Source: Kiloniella laminariae DSM 19542
Lineage (GTDB): Bacteria > Pseudomonadota > Alphaproteobacteria > Kiloniellales > Kiloniellaceae
Assembly: GCF_000374005.1 (NCBI RefSeq)
Contig: NZ_KB893146.1
Coordinates: 275,656-339,655, forward strand
Reading direction: 5' to 3'
Length of the DNA stretch: 64,000 nt
The position numbers and the translations under genes are program-made. Each line of letters opens with the position of its first letter. Positions within the stretch are counted from its first letter, which is position 1. Shown piece by piece: positions 43,838-52,731 of this stretch. The notes under the pieces are model-generated. The model saw nothing but the letters and a program-made list of their open reading frames with translations, was not told where the DNA came from and made no database searches.

Positions 43838-44272
43838 CCTGAAGCCGGAGCTTTCCACTTTTTACGACTCTGCGCACTGTTTTGTATAAGAACCAGGTTT
43901 TGTAAAAGAGTTGGTGTATTTTTACTCTTTCTTCTCTATTTCCCTTTTAAAATGACTCAACACAACAGTCGATAGCCGCTTTAAACGTCCTGCATGTTCT
44001 AATGGAAAAAGCAGGATTATGCCGGGAGATACTGGCAAAGCACAGAGGTAGAGTGAATTCGGTTCCGCCGGGAATATTCGGTAGAAAGAGGGAGCTGATA
44101 TTCAAGGAAAATCTATTTTCTACTATCTCTTGCTGATTCAGTTTTTGCTCCCTAGGTATAGTAAAAGCCCTAGGTTTGGTAAAAGAGGGTGGTCAAAGAC
44201 ACAGGGTCAGGAGTTAGGGCTCCTGCAGTTGACCGGGTGATCTGGCCACGATGGTTAAAGGGGTGTGATAAC
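43838..44272. other. clpS-clpA intergenic region with direct repeats
   Basis: No gene is seen in this 435-bp stretch. It holds three related copies of a CC.AGGT.T.GTAAAAG sequence: at 43892-43910, 44150-44167 and 44168-44185, the last two in tandem. clpA therefore probably has its own promoter here. Confidence 0.6.
44150..44185. repeat. Tandem 18-bp duplication upstream of clpA
   Basis: CCCTAGGTATAGTAAAAG (44150-44167) and CCCTAGGTTTGGTAAAAG (44168-44185) differ at two positions. A third, more diverged copy starts at 43892. They could be regulator-binding sites or a slippage product. Confidence 0.7.
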
Positions 44273-46588
44273 ATGGCAATGCTGTCAAATAATCTGGAAC
44301 AGACACTGCACAGGGCTCTGGCCTACGCCAATGAGCGCCGGCACGAATATGCCACACTTGAACACCTGCTACTGTCCCTGACAGAAGACCAGGATGCCAT
44401 AGCTGTATTGAAAGCCTGTGGCGTCGCACTGGAAACTCTGCGGGAAGATCTGCTGGATTACATCGATAACGATCTGTCCAATCTGGCAACAATCCATCTG
44501 GGTGATGCAAAACCAACCGCTGGTTTCCAGCGGGTTCTGCAACGTGCGGCCATCCATGTCCAGTCTTCCGGCCGGGAAGAAGTCACTGGCGCAAATGTCC
44601 TGGTTGCGATGTTCTCTGAACGTGAAAGCCATGCCATTTTCTTCCTGCAGGAGCAGGAAATGAGCCGACTGGATGCGGTGAATTATATCAGCCATGGCAT
44701 TGCCAAAGTTGAAGGTCTGGAAGAAACCCGTACCATCCATGGCGCGGAAGACCGCCGCGAGGAAGGCGGGGCAGAAACGCCAAGTAATAAAGGACGCGAG
44801 GCGATTGATGCCTACTGTGTCGATCTGAACAAGAAGGCCAAGGCCGGAAAGATCGACCCTCTGATTGGCCGGGAATCCGAACTGGAACGTACTGTTCAGG
44901 TGCTCTGTCGCCGGACCAAGAACAACCCGCTTTATGTCGGGGACCCTGGTGTTGGTAAAACGGCCATTGCCGAAGGACTTGCCAAGCGGATTGTCGACGG
45001 CGAGGTTCCAGACGTCCTGAAAGATACAATTATCTTTTCTCTTGATATGGGTTCATTACTGGCGGGGACCCGCTATCGTGGCGACTTTGAAGAGCGTCTG
45101 AAGGGCGTGGTCAAGGAAGTAGAGGCCATGGAAGGTGCGGTGTTGTTCATCGATGAAATTCATACGGTGATCGGTGCCGGGGCAACATCTGGCGGATCAA
45201 TGGATGCGTCCAATCTGCTCAAGCCAGCCTTGCAGAACGGCAGCTTGAGCTGCATCGGTTCGACCACCTACAAGGAATATCGCAACCACTTTGAAAAAGA
45301 CCGCGCCTTGGTCCGGCGTTTTCAGAAAATCGACGTGGCGGAGCCTTCAATTGAAGACGCGGTCAAGATCCTGCGTGGTCTCAAGCCCTATTATGAAGAA
45401 CACCACAAGGTGAAATACACCAATGAAGCCTTGCGCACGGCGGTGGAGCTTTCCGCCCGCTATATTGGTGAGCGGAAATTGCCGGATAAGGCAATCGACG
45501 TGATCGACGAGGTCGGTGCATCGCAGATGCTTCTGCCGGAAAACAAACGCAAAAAAACGCTTGGGGTCAAGGAAGTCGAAGCTGTGGTGGCCAAAATTGC
45601 GCGCATCCCGCCCAAATCGGTTTCCAAGGACGACAAGTCTGTCCTCAAAAATCTTGATCGTGATCTCAAGACCATGGTCTATGGCCAGGATCAGGCAATC
45701 GTTGCCCTGTCATCGGCAATCAAGTTGGCCCGCGCAGGTCTGCGCACCCCGGAAAAGCCGATCGGCTGTTATCTCTTCACCGGTCCTACTGGTGTCGGGA
45801 AGACCGAAGTGGCAAAACAGCTGTCCCATTCACTGGGGGTCGAGCTGACCCGCTTTGATATGTCTGAATATATGGAGCGTCACGCGGTTTCCCGCCTGAT
45901 CGGTGCCCCACCGGGCTATGTCGGGTTTGATCAGGGCGGATTGTTGACCGATGCCATCGACAAGACACCGCATTGTGTGTTGCTGCTGGATGAAATCGAA
46001 AAGGCGCACCCTGATATCTTTAACATCCTGCTGCAGGTGATGGATAATGGCCGACTGACCGATAACAACGGCAAGTCCATTGATTTCCGCAATGTTATTC
46101 TGATCATGACCTCGAATGCCGGGGCGGCGGATATGGCCAAACCTGCGATCGGATTTGGTCGGGAAGTCCGGATTGGCGATGATGAGGAAGCCGTCAACAA
46201 GGCTTTTTCACCGGAATTCCGCAACCGTCTGGACGCGATTATTCCATTCCGTAACCTCTCGACGGGTGTGATGACCAAGGTGGTGGACAAGTTCATTATG
46301 GAACTGGAAACCCAGCTGGCAGACCGCCATGTGACCATCGAACTTTCGCCCAAAGCCCGCAAGTGGCTGGCAGCGGAAGGCTATGATCCGCTTTATGGCG
46401 CGCGTCCGCTTGGGCGTGTGATCCAGAACGTGATCAAGAAACCGCTGGCTGAAGAACTTCTTTTTGGCAAGCTGACCCGCGGTGGTCTGGTGCGGATTGA
46501 TATTAAAGATAACGCACCAAGCTTCAGCTATCCCGATGCTTCCGGGGGCAGCAGCAAAAAAGGGACGAAGAGCAAAGAACCGGCTTAA
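44273..46588 (+). CDS. clpA: ATP-dependent Clp protease ATP-binding subunit ClpA
   Basis: The 771-residue AAA+ unfoldase works with ClpP and ClpS. The ATG at 44273 is preferred to an upstream extension, as the Clp N domain starts [34 protein letters not shown]. The first AAA domain has Walker A GDPGVGKT and Walker B VLFIDEIH. The second has GPTGVGKTE with [12 protein letters not shown], and the C-terminus carries AEELLFGKL, typical of ClpA. The IGF loop needed to dock ClpP is in AIGFGREV. It ends at a strong terminator. Confidence 0.96.
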   Translation: MAMLSNNLEQTLHRALAYANERRHEYATLEHLLLSLTEDQDAIAVLKACGVALETLREDLLDYIDNDLSNLATIHLGDAKPTAGFQRVLQRAAIHVQSSGREEVTGANVLVAMFSERESHAIFFLQEQEMSRLDAVNYISHGIAKVEGLEETRTIHGAEDRREEGGAETPSNKGREAIDAYCVDLNKKAKAGKIDPLIGRESELERTVQVLCRRTKNNPLYVGDPGVGKTAIAEGLAKRIVDGEVPDVLKDTIIFSLDMGSLLAGTRYRGDFEERLKGVVKEVEAMEGAVLFIDEIHTVIGAGATSGGSMDASNLLKPALQNGSLSCIGSTTYKEYRNHFEKDRALVRRFQKIDVAEPSIEDAVKILRGLKPYYEEHHKVKYTNEALRTAVELSARYIGERKLPDKAIDVIDEVGASQMLLPENKRKKTLGVKEVEAVVAKIARIPPKSVSKDDKSVLKNLDRDLKTMVYGQDQAIVALSSAIKLARAGLRTPEKPIGCYLFTGPTGVGKTEVAKQLSHSLGVELTRFDMSEYMERHAVSRLIGAPPGYVGFDQGGLLTDAIDKTPHCVLLLDEIEKAHPDIFNILLQVMDNGRLTDNNGKSIDFRNVILIMTSNAGAADMAKPAIGFGREVRIGDDEEAVNKAFSPEFRNRLDAIIPFRNLSTGVMTKVVDKFIMELETQLADRHVTIELSPKARKWLAAEGYDPLYGARPLGRVIQNVIKKPLAEELLFGKLTRGGLVRIDIKDNAPSFSYPDASGGSSKKGTKSKEPA

Positions 46589-46613
46589 GCCCGACGTCTG
46601 AGCTGTTACATAG

Positions 46614-46645
46614 AAAAGGCCTCGCAGATGCGAGGCCTTTTTGTT
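46614..46645 (+). terminator. Intrinsic terminator after clpA
   Basis: AAAAGGCCTCG (46614-46624) pairs with CGAGGCCTTTT (46631-46641) around CAGATG, followed by a T-rich run. Confidence 0.93.
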
Positions 46646-46700
46646 TTTGTCTGTCCAAAGAGAAATTCAGAGACAGATTATTTTTTTGCTGATTATATTC

Positions 46701-48179
46701 TTAAATTTCAATGCTTTCTTCGGCTTTTCGAGTCTCTGTTGCTACGGGGTTTTCCCGTGACGTCCGGTTCAGGTTACGGGTCAGATACATCAAGAGTAAC
46801 AGAACAAGTAAAACCAGACCGCTTCCCATGGTCAGGGCATAGTCTTCCATCTGCAGGATTGAATAGAGAAATCCGTAGAGAGCGGTAAGCAAGCCGGCAA
46901 CAGCCAGACCATTTTGCTTGCTGTGGCTTGCAACAGTAACGTAACTGGCGATTGACAATACGGTGGTTCCCGCTGCAAGGCCGTAGGAGAAAGCAAAGCT
47001 GAGGTGTTCGGAAAGCGTGAGTAACAGCAGGTAGAAAACCGATAGGGAAACCCCAACAAGAGCGTATTGGACAAGGTGTAGACGTACGTTGCGGGTGAAC
47101 TCAAACACCAGCAGCATCAGATAGGTCAGGGCGATAAACATAATTCCGTACTTGGCTGCGCGGATTGATGTGCCGTAGTGGGAAATTGGTTCGAACAGGC
47201 GTGCTTCGGCAATCACTTCTTGCAGATTGACGCCACTGTTATCGGTGAAAATCTGGGGGTAATTGCGGGATAGATGACTTATTTCCCAACTGGCTGTAAA
47301 GCTGTCGTTATCAATTTCATGTCCTTTGGGCAGGAATTGGCGGAAACTCGGGTGGGGCCAGTCCGCGGATATTTTGATTTCCGTGTTCATGCCTAGGGGA
47401 ATGGCGCTGATATTCCTGCTGCCGCGCAGGAGACTGTCAAATTTGACCGAGAAGTGGCTCAGGTCCTGTCCAGGAGCCATGCGGGCACTAAAACCACTCC
47501 CGAGCTGGTTGGTTCGCAGACCAGTTCCGGGCATTAGTTCCAGCTTTCTATCGTCGACTGTAACTGTGGGAGAGGCGGCAATGCCGCTGTTATCGCTTAG
47601 AGCGATGGTGACATAGGCCTGATCATAGAGGATTTTTTGTAAATTCTGAATTGATGGAGGGTTGAAGCTGAAATCTGCAGATCCCTCGATCTGTGCCGTA
47701 TAAACAAGACTGCGATAGATGCTGCGTTCGCGAAATTCATGTTTCAGATCGGCAGAAAGCGAGAGCTGGTCAGGAAGAACAATCAGCTTGTCATGACCGA
47801 TAACTATTTTTTCCTTCCCCTGATCGCTTGTAACTCGGGTCTCGGTGATAAAGGGAACCACAAGTACAGGTGCCGCAACTGTCTGTTCCCGCCCCCATTC
47901 GTTGTCTGTTTCATATAATACCGAATGATAGAGATCATTCCGTTCGTTCATCAGATCATGAACAAGCGCTGTCGGGATCAGCATGAGCAGGGTTAGAAAG
48001 CCGATGATCACGGCTTTGATCATCAGAGGATTGCTGTTGGCGATGCGGCCACCCAATCCGTTGGTCTGTTCAGCGTAGCGGTTGGTTAACCACCGTAAAC
48101 AGGCGAGACCGACGATGATACAGATTCCAAGAAAAATGACTGCGGCGAGTATGAGAAACACTGTTGTAAGGTCCATCAT
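46701..48179 (-). CDS. creD: Cell envelope integrity protein CreD
   Basis: The ATG at 48179, eight bases after GGAGG, gives 492 residues. The inner-membrane protein has one N-terminal helix, a second at about 50-70 (IKAVIIGFLTLLMLIPTALV), a large periplasmic region (about 70-330) and a C-terminal bundle of helices (YGIMFIALTYLMLLVFEF onward, then LVQYALVGVSLSVFYLLLLTLSEHLSFAFSYGLAA). The VQYALVG..L.LFYLLLLSLSEH..F motif is diagnostic for CreD. Its exact role is unclear; in E. coli it belongs to the CreBC regulon and affects envelope stress and colicin tolerance. No creBC is present here. Confidence 0.92.
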   Translation of the reverse strand: MMDLTTVFLILAAVIFLGICIIVGLACLRWLTNRYAEQTNGLGGRIANSNPLMIKAVIIGFLTLLMLIPTALVHDLMNERNDLYHSVLYETDNEWGREQTVAAPVLVVPFITETRVTSDQGKEKIVIGHDKLIVLPDQLSLSADLKHEFRERSIYRSLVYTAQIEGSADFSFNPPSIQNLQKILYDQAYVTIALSDNSGIAASPTVTVDDRKLELMPGTGLRTNQLGSGFSARMAPGQDLSHFSVKFDSLLRGSRNISAIPLGMNTEIKISADWPHPSFRQFLPKGHEIDNDSFTASWEISHLSRNYPQIFTDNSGVNLQEVIAEARLFEPISHYGTSIRAAKYGIMFIALTYLMLLVFEFTRNVRLHLVQYALVGVSLSVFYLLLLTLSEHLSFAFSYGLAAGTTVLSIASYVTVASHSKQNGLAVAGLLTALYGFLYSILQMEDYALTMGSGLVLLVLLLLMYLTRNLNRTSRENPVATETRKAEESIEI

Positions 48180-48428
48180 GGTGAAATCCTCCCCCCTGGA
48201 GGTTTTGTTAAGCTGTTCTGTTTTCCGGTGCGGAACAGGTTGTGAATGAAGAGATAGCAATGATGGTGGAAAAATAAGAAGGAAATTTGCGGCCAATAAG
48301 GCAAAACGGGTCAGAGAAGGGGCAGGGAGTTTCTCATCTGTCCCACGGTCATAGTCTTGCCTTACTCTGACCCGGAAAAAGGCACAGAATGCTGGTGATC
48401 TGTAGCAATAGGCTATGGAGAAAATATT

Positions 48429-49094
48429 ATGTATCGGCTTGGAAACAAATTGCGACTTCCCGTTCTTGTACAGAATCTGTACCGCAAGGGGCAGGTTTTC
48501 TGGATCGCCCCCTTTTTGTTGTTTTTTCTAAGCGGGACATCCGCATTCGCCGACGCAACATTTGGCAAAAAGCTGGCAGAAGAAGCCCTCAAACGAACTG
48601 ATGCTTTTGTGCTTTATGACAGCAGCTATTACCGGATCAGCTACCCCGGCGGGGATGTGCCGGAAAACAGCGGGGTGTGCAGTGACGTGGTCATCCGAAG
48701 TTATCGCGGTCTGGGGCTGGACCTTCAGAAGCTGGTACACGAAGACATGCGCGCCAATTTTTCTGCCTATCCTGCCTATTGGGGATTAAAAAAGCCGGAC
48801 AGCAATATTGATCACCGTCGGGTGCCGAACCTGCGGGTGTTTTTCTCCCGCCATGGACAGTCATTACCCTCTTCGCAAGATCCGGCAGCCTATCAGGCTG
48901 GAGATCTGGTCAGCTGGAATCTGCGCCCGGGTGGCTCCCTGCCGCACATCGGTATTATTAGTGATGAGAAAAGCTCGGACGGTGTGCCGCTGGTGGTTCA
49001 CAACATCGGGATGGGTCCGGAGCTTGAAGATATGCTGTTCGACTATGAAATCACTGGTCACTATCGTTATGGCGGAACAGGTTCTAATCCCTAG
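48429..49094 (+). CDS. DUF1287 domain protein, secreted or membrane-anchored
   Basis: The 221-residue protein has a hydrophobic N-terminal segment (about 22-42, ending TSAFA) that could be a signal peptide. The DUF1287 core follows: YYRISYPGGDVPENSGVCSDVVIRSYRGLGLDLQKLVHEDM, WGLKKPDSNIDHRRVPNL and LPHIGIISDE. Conserved Cys in GVCSDVV, His in LPHIGII and a later Asn/His (VVHNIGMG) match an NlpC/P60-like cysteine peptidase arrangement, so amidase activity on the cell wall is plausible but unproven. Single gene. Confidence 0.85.
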   Translation: MYRLGNKLRLPVLVQNLYRKGQVFWIAPFLLFFLSGTSAFADATFGKKLAEEALKRTDAFVLYDSSYYRISYPGGDVPENSGVCSDVVIRSYRGLGLDLQKLVHEDMRANFSAYPAYWGLKKPDSNIDHRRVPNLRVFFSRHGQSLPSSQDPAAYQAGDLVSWNLRPGGSLPHIGIISDEKSSDGVPLVVHNIGMGPELEDMLFDYEITGHYRYGGTGSNP

Positions 49095-49139
49095 GTCGTC
49101 CGAACGGATCTAAAGTAAGTTAGGATAGAGGTATAACCT

Positions 49140-50414
49140 CTACCTCTCCGGTGCCCAGTAAGAAATCAGTTGCTGACCAATTGTCTCTTCTAATTTTTCA
49201 AGTTCAGACTCTATCAGGTGTTGTTCTTCTTTTGATACTGTAATTGAAGCATCTGCAATGGGGTGGGCTGTGATGAATGCCATACGCTGCCGCGTGGGTG
49301 GATGGGTCGCATCCAGACGGGCGTTTTTCTGATTTGCTATTCGGTCAAGACGCTCTGTTTCACTCTTCGGCAGGGCCTTGAAATAAGAAACGAACTTGGT
49401 AAGGATTTGTTTTTGAGATTGTTTTGCGCTGAAAATGGTCCTGTTTGCAAATGTCTGAAGATGTTCCCCATACGAAAATTTCTTTAAAGCGTCTCTCATC
49501 GCTTCTGTACCGGACGCGGTAGTTGCTAAATAATCAGCAAGAAATTCAGCCTTTTGGGATTGGCGCCAAACAAGGTGGGACAATCCTATGTACAGAAGCT
49601 CGATAAACCAGGATAAAATCCACAATAAATAATGTGTAATCATCTGTATTATTGTGGAATCTTGATCGTATTTGTGCCTCAGGATGTAAATCCAATAGTC
49701 CAAGGTGTTAAGTGCTGATCCAATAATCAGGCTTCTTGTTGAATCACCATTGGCACCGTGGGAAAATTCGTGAGCAAGAATAGCCAGACGTTCGGGCCAA
49801 GTTTGCACCAACCACAATGGCAGCCCAATTACTATCAGAACTTTTCTTGAGATCCCCACGCGGGCAAATGCGGCATTGTAATCTGGAGTTATTTCTATTC
49901 CGTCAACTCGGGGAGAACCGACTTTATCTGCAATACGATCACACACAGCAAAAAGAGCAGGGGCATCTGCTCTTTTTAAACAATTTTGTGGCATTGCTCC
50001 CAATCTTGGTCGAATGAACCATGAGAGTGCGAGCAGTAATATGCCGATAACGATAAGTAATACTGCTGGCCAGCCGAAACTGAGTGCGTAAAGTCCAAGC
50101 GCGGCCATCGCTATTGAAGCTAGGTGGATGGTAGATGCGAAAGCAAAAGCCAGTATCTTTGAAAGGGACCAACGAGGCCGTAAATCTTCAGGTTTCTCGG
50201 AGAGAATTGATTGAAAGACTCTATCGCCTTGCGTAATGCCAATCTTGCGATAAATTTTGGCTGTGTAGCCAAGAGTATTTACAAAATCATCTGAGCCTAG
50301 ATTCCAGTTGCATTGGGGGCACCATTGTCGGAAACCCTTGTGAGAGTGGGTGATAGAATCGCAGTCCGGACAGGTTTTATTCTTTTCTTCGGATTGGAGT
50401 GTTGTACTGGTCAT
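49140..50414 (-). CDS. M48 family metallopeptidase with N-terminal zinc ribbon
   Basis: The ATG at 50414 is preceded by GGGGG and gives 424 residues. The N-terminal zinc ribbon (TCPDCDS and WCPQCNW) is followed by two hydrophobic helices, then the catalytic HEFSH motif (AILAHEFSHGANGDS) and the third-ligand region QKAEFLADYLAT. A membrane pair lies between them (LLWILSWFIELLYIGL). It is not closely related to the HtpX-like gene at 27681. The sequence is somewhat AT-richer than its neighbours. Substrate unknown. Confidence 0.88.
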   Translation of the reverse strand: MTSTTLQSEEKNKTCPDCDSITHSHKGFRQWCPQCNWNLGSDDFVNTLGYTAKIYRKIGITQGDRVFQSILSEKPEDLRPRWSLSKILAFAFASTIHLASIAMAALGLYALSFGWPAVLLIVIGILLLALSWFIRPRLGAMPQNCLKRADAPALFAVCDRIADKVGSPRVDGIEITPDYNAAFARVGISRKVLIVIGLPLWLVQTWPERLAILAHEFSHGANGDSTRSLIIGSALNTLDYWIYILRHKYDQDSTIIQMITHYLLWILSWFIELLYIGLSHLVWRQSQKAEFLADYLATTASGTEAMRDALKKFSYGEHLQTFANRTIFSAKQSQKQILTKFVSYFKALPKSETERLDRIANQKNARLDATHPPTRQRMAFITAHPIADASITVSKEEQHLIESELEKLEETIGQQLISYWAPER

Positions 50415-50562
50415 TCTTTTTCCCCCATGAATAACCAACATTTCCCTCATGGGATTATTTGGTTAGGAACATTGTCATGCCCAATGGTATTTTTCAATCA
50501 GGGTTTGCCGATCCCTTAATAATATCTGCTTTTGATTGAGGTGGGTTAATCTTGAAGCTGCT

Positions 50563-51747
50563 CTAGAGGCCAGTCTGGATATCGGTGGCCTTCCGGAAAG
50601 GTCCAAGTTCTTTCAGGTAGTCCATATCCTGCTCCAAAGCTCTTTGTTCACCCTCGAGAAAACGAGCAATGGCATCGCGGAAGTTTGGATCGGCGATGGC
50701 GTGCAGGCTGTAGGTCCGGGAGGGCAGGTAGCCGCGCTGGATCTTGTGCTCGCCTTGTGCGCCAGCCTCTACGCGCTTGAGACCGTGGGTGATGGCATAG
50801 TCGATGGCCTGATAATAACAGAGTTCAAAATGCAGGCTGGGGTAATGGCCCGTTGATCCCCAGTTCCTGCCGTAGAGGGTATTGCTGCCGCGCAAATTCA
50901 AAGCGGCGGCAACCAGTTTCTCGCCGTTCCAGGCGCTGGTCAGGACGACCTTTTCTGCCAGCTGTTGCCCTAGCCGGGAGAAAAAATCTCGTGTCAGGTA
51001 ATCGTGGGCATGTTTCTTGTCGACGGTGTTGAGGTAAAGCGCGTGAAACTGTTCGAGAATTACCGGTGTCAGGCTCTCGCCCTCAAGTGTTTGCAGGGTT
51101 AAGCCGTGGCTGTTTGCTTCGCGCCGTTCTTTTCTGATCGCCTTGCGTTTGCGTGAGCTGAGGTCGGACAGGAAGTTATCAAAACAAGTATACTCCCGGT
51201 TTTCCCAGTGATACTGCACGCCAGTCCGGGGGAGCAGCCCCGGTTGAGCCAGAGATTGCCATTCCTCCTCACTGGTGAAGGTCAGGTGCAGGGATGAGGC
51301 TTGGTACTGTTGGAGCAATTGCAACATGGCATTGATCAGGGCCAGTCTGAGATCTTGCTGTTCTGTTTTATTGCCCTCTTTGTTGTTTGGCGCGATGAGC
51401 AGCCGGGGGCCAGTAACAGGTGTAAAGGGGACCGCACACTGGAGCTTGGGATAGTAGCGTCCTCCTGCGCGTTCAAAGGCGTTGGCCCAGCTCCAGTCAA
51501 AAACATATTCGCCATAGGAATGGTTTTTGAGATAGAGCGGGGCGCAGGCGAGGACCTGTCCTTCTGTATCTTTCAGGGTCAGGTGCTGGGGTTGCCAGCC
51601 GGTTTCGGCACAGGCGCTTCTGCTTTCTTCAAGAGCCAGGAGAAAGGCATGGGAGACAAAGGGATTGTCAACGCCAGCACAGCGGTCCCAGTCTGTCGGG
51701 GCGATGCCACTGATCCGGGGATGGACTTCAACACGGAGTTGGCTCAT
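50563..51747 (-). CDS. GNAT-fold acyltransferase of the COG3146 (FemAB-like) group
   Basis: The 394-residue protein has the signature of the COG3146 predicted N-acyltransferases: NPFVSHAFLLALEESRS near the start, APLYLKNHSYGEYVFDWSWANAFERAGGRYYPKLQCAVPFTPVTGPRLL, then VQYHWENREYTCFDNFLSDLSSRKRKAIRKER and GRNWGSTGHYPSLHFELCYYQAIDYAI. FemAB-related enzymes add amino acids to peptidoglycan precursors or modify similar substrates; the actual reaction here is unknown. RidA lies upstream, separated by a terminator. Confidence 0.88.
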   Translation of the reverse strand: MSQLRVEVHPRISGIAPTDWDRCAGVDNPFVSHAFLLALEESRSACAETGWQPQHLTLKDTEGQVLACAPLYLKNHSYGEYVFDWSWANAFERAGGRYYPKLQCAVPFTPVTGPRLLIAPNNKEGNKTEQQDLRLALINAMLQLLQQYQASSLHLTFTSEEEWQSLAQPGLLPRTGVQYHWENREYTCFDNFLSDLSSRKRKAIRKERREANSHGLTLQTLEGESLTPVILEQFHALYLNTVDKKHAHDYLTRDFFSRLGQQLAEKVVLTSAWNGEKLVAAALNLRGSNTLYGRNWGSTGHYPSLHFELCYYQAIDYAITHGLKRVEAGAQGEHKIQRGYLPSRTYSLHAIADPNFRDAIARFLEGEQRALEQDMDYLKELGPFRKATDIQTGL

Positions 51748-51827
51748 CTGGCTCCTCGGAGCAACTGGGAAGAAGATAAAGAGTTCACCACAAGAAATAG
51801 GAAGCCGTCAGCCGGATAGCAAATGAA

Positions 51828-51853
51828 AAAGGCAGGCGTTAAGGCCTGCCTTT
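51828..51853 (-). terminator. Intrinsic terminator downstream of ridA
   Basis: AAAGGCAGGC (51828-51837) pairs with GCCTGCCTTT (51844-51853) around GTTAAG. The run of A at 51826-51830 gives a U-tract in minus-strand RNA. Confidence 0.88.
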
Positions 51854-51875
51854 ATACATAAGAAGCCCGAGAGGG

Positions 51876-52343
51876 TCAGTCGATTTCCGCGACGCAATCG
51901 ACTTCGACAGCAATGCCGAGTGGCAGGCTTGGAGCAGAAACGGCTGCGCGGGCGTGGACACCCTTGTCGCCGAAGACTTCGACCATCAGGTCGGATACGC
52001 CGTTGATGACTTTTGGCTGATCGGTGAAATCGGAGGTGGAATTGACAAAGCCACCGAGTTTGACGATACGTTTTACACGATCAAGATTGCCGCCTGTGGC
52101 AACTTTCAACTGGGCGATAATATTGATGCCACAAAGGCGGGCCGCTTCCTGGCCTTCTTCAATGGACATGTTGTCACCCAGCTTGCCTTTGTAAAGGATC
52201 TCGCCATTTTTGGCAGTGATCTGTCCAGAAACAAACACTGTATTGCCAGAGGTAACATAGCCAACATAGTTGGCAACGGCTTTTGCAGGTTCAGGAATTT
52301 CGATCCCGAGTTCTTTCAAACGGGCGTCAACAGTACCAGCCAT
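51876..52343 (-). CDS. RidA family protein
   Basis: This 155-residue YjgF/YER057c/UK114 protein belongs to the long subgroup that starts with VDARLKELGIEIPEPAKAVANYVGYVTSGNTVFVSGQ. The fold forms trimers that hydrolyse reactive enamine/imine intermediates. The C-terminal catalytic arginine region GVHARAAVSAPSLPLGIAVEVDCVAEI has the conserved Arg in HARAAV. It is typical in length for the COG0251 subgroup. Promoter and start lie in the gap toward nrdJ. Confidence 0.92.
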   Translation of the reverse strand: MAGTVDARLKELGIEIPEPAKAVANYVGYVTSGNTVFVSGQITAKNGEILYKGKLGDNMSIEEGQEAARLCGINIIAQLKVATGGNLDRVKRIVKLGGFVNSTSDFTDQPKVINGVSDLMVEVFGDKGVHARAAVSAPSLPLGIAVEVDCVAEID

Positions 52344-52731
52344 AGCTCTATCCTTTGTTTTTATTACTTGTTGCTGTCACGGACTTTGTTCCCACTACCC
52401 CTAGGGCGTCATGAGAGAAACAAGTCCAAACCGAAGGGGAGGATATAAAGCGGTTGCGCCCTCGTACCCTGCCTTTATCTGTAGAAATACAGAGCGGATT
52501 TTAGCCGGATCCACGGCGAGTGCAAGTCAAGTCTTGGGGAGAAATGCGACAATATTCTGAATGTTTGAGCCTGCTGCAGTGCAATATCATTATGCGGAGT
52601 ACGTTCCTGACGACATATCCCTGCGTTTGACGGGTAAAGAATGCGCTTCCACAGGTAGAAGAATAGCCCGCCATAAAGCAACAGGGCGGCCTGAGCCGCC
52701 CTGTCTATAGCAAAGAAACGGAAACCTTGGC
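52344..52731. other. Intergenic region between nrdJ and ridA
   Basis: This 388-bp stretch contains no convincing gene. It holds the ridA promoter region, a CCCCTAGGG segment near 52397 and the nrdJ-proximal hairpin. Confidence 0.45.
52681..52704 (-). terminator. GC-rich hairpin downstream of nrdJ
   Basis: ACAGGGCGGC (52681-52690) pairs with GCCGCCCTGT (52695-52704) around CTGA, 28 bp after the nrdJ stop. The U-tract is poor (TTGCTTT), so it may stabilise the mRNA end as much as terminate. Confidence 0.6.

Noticed and set aside
46701..48179. CreD as part of a creBCD system
   Set aside because: No sensor kinase or response regulator is adjacent; it is a lone creD.
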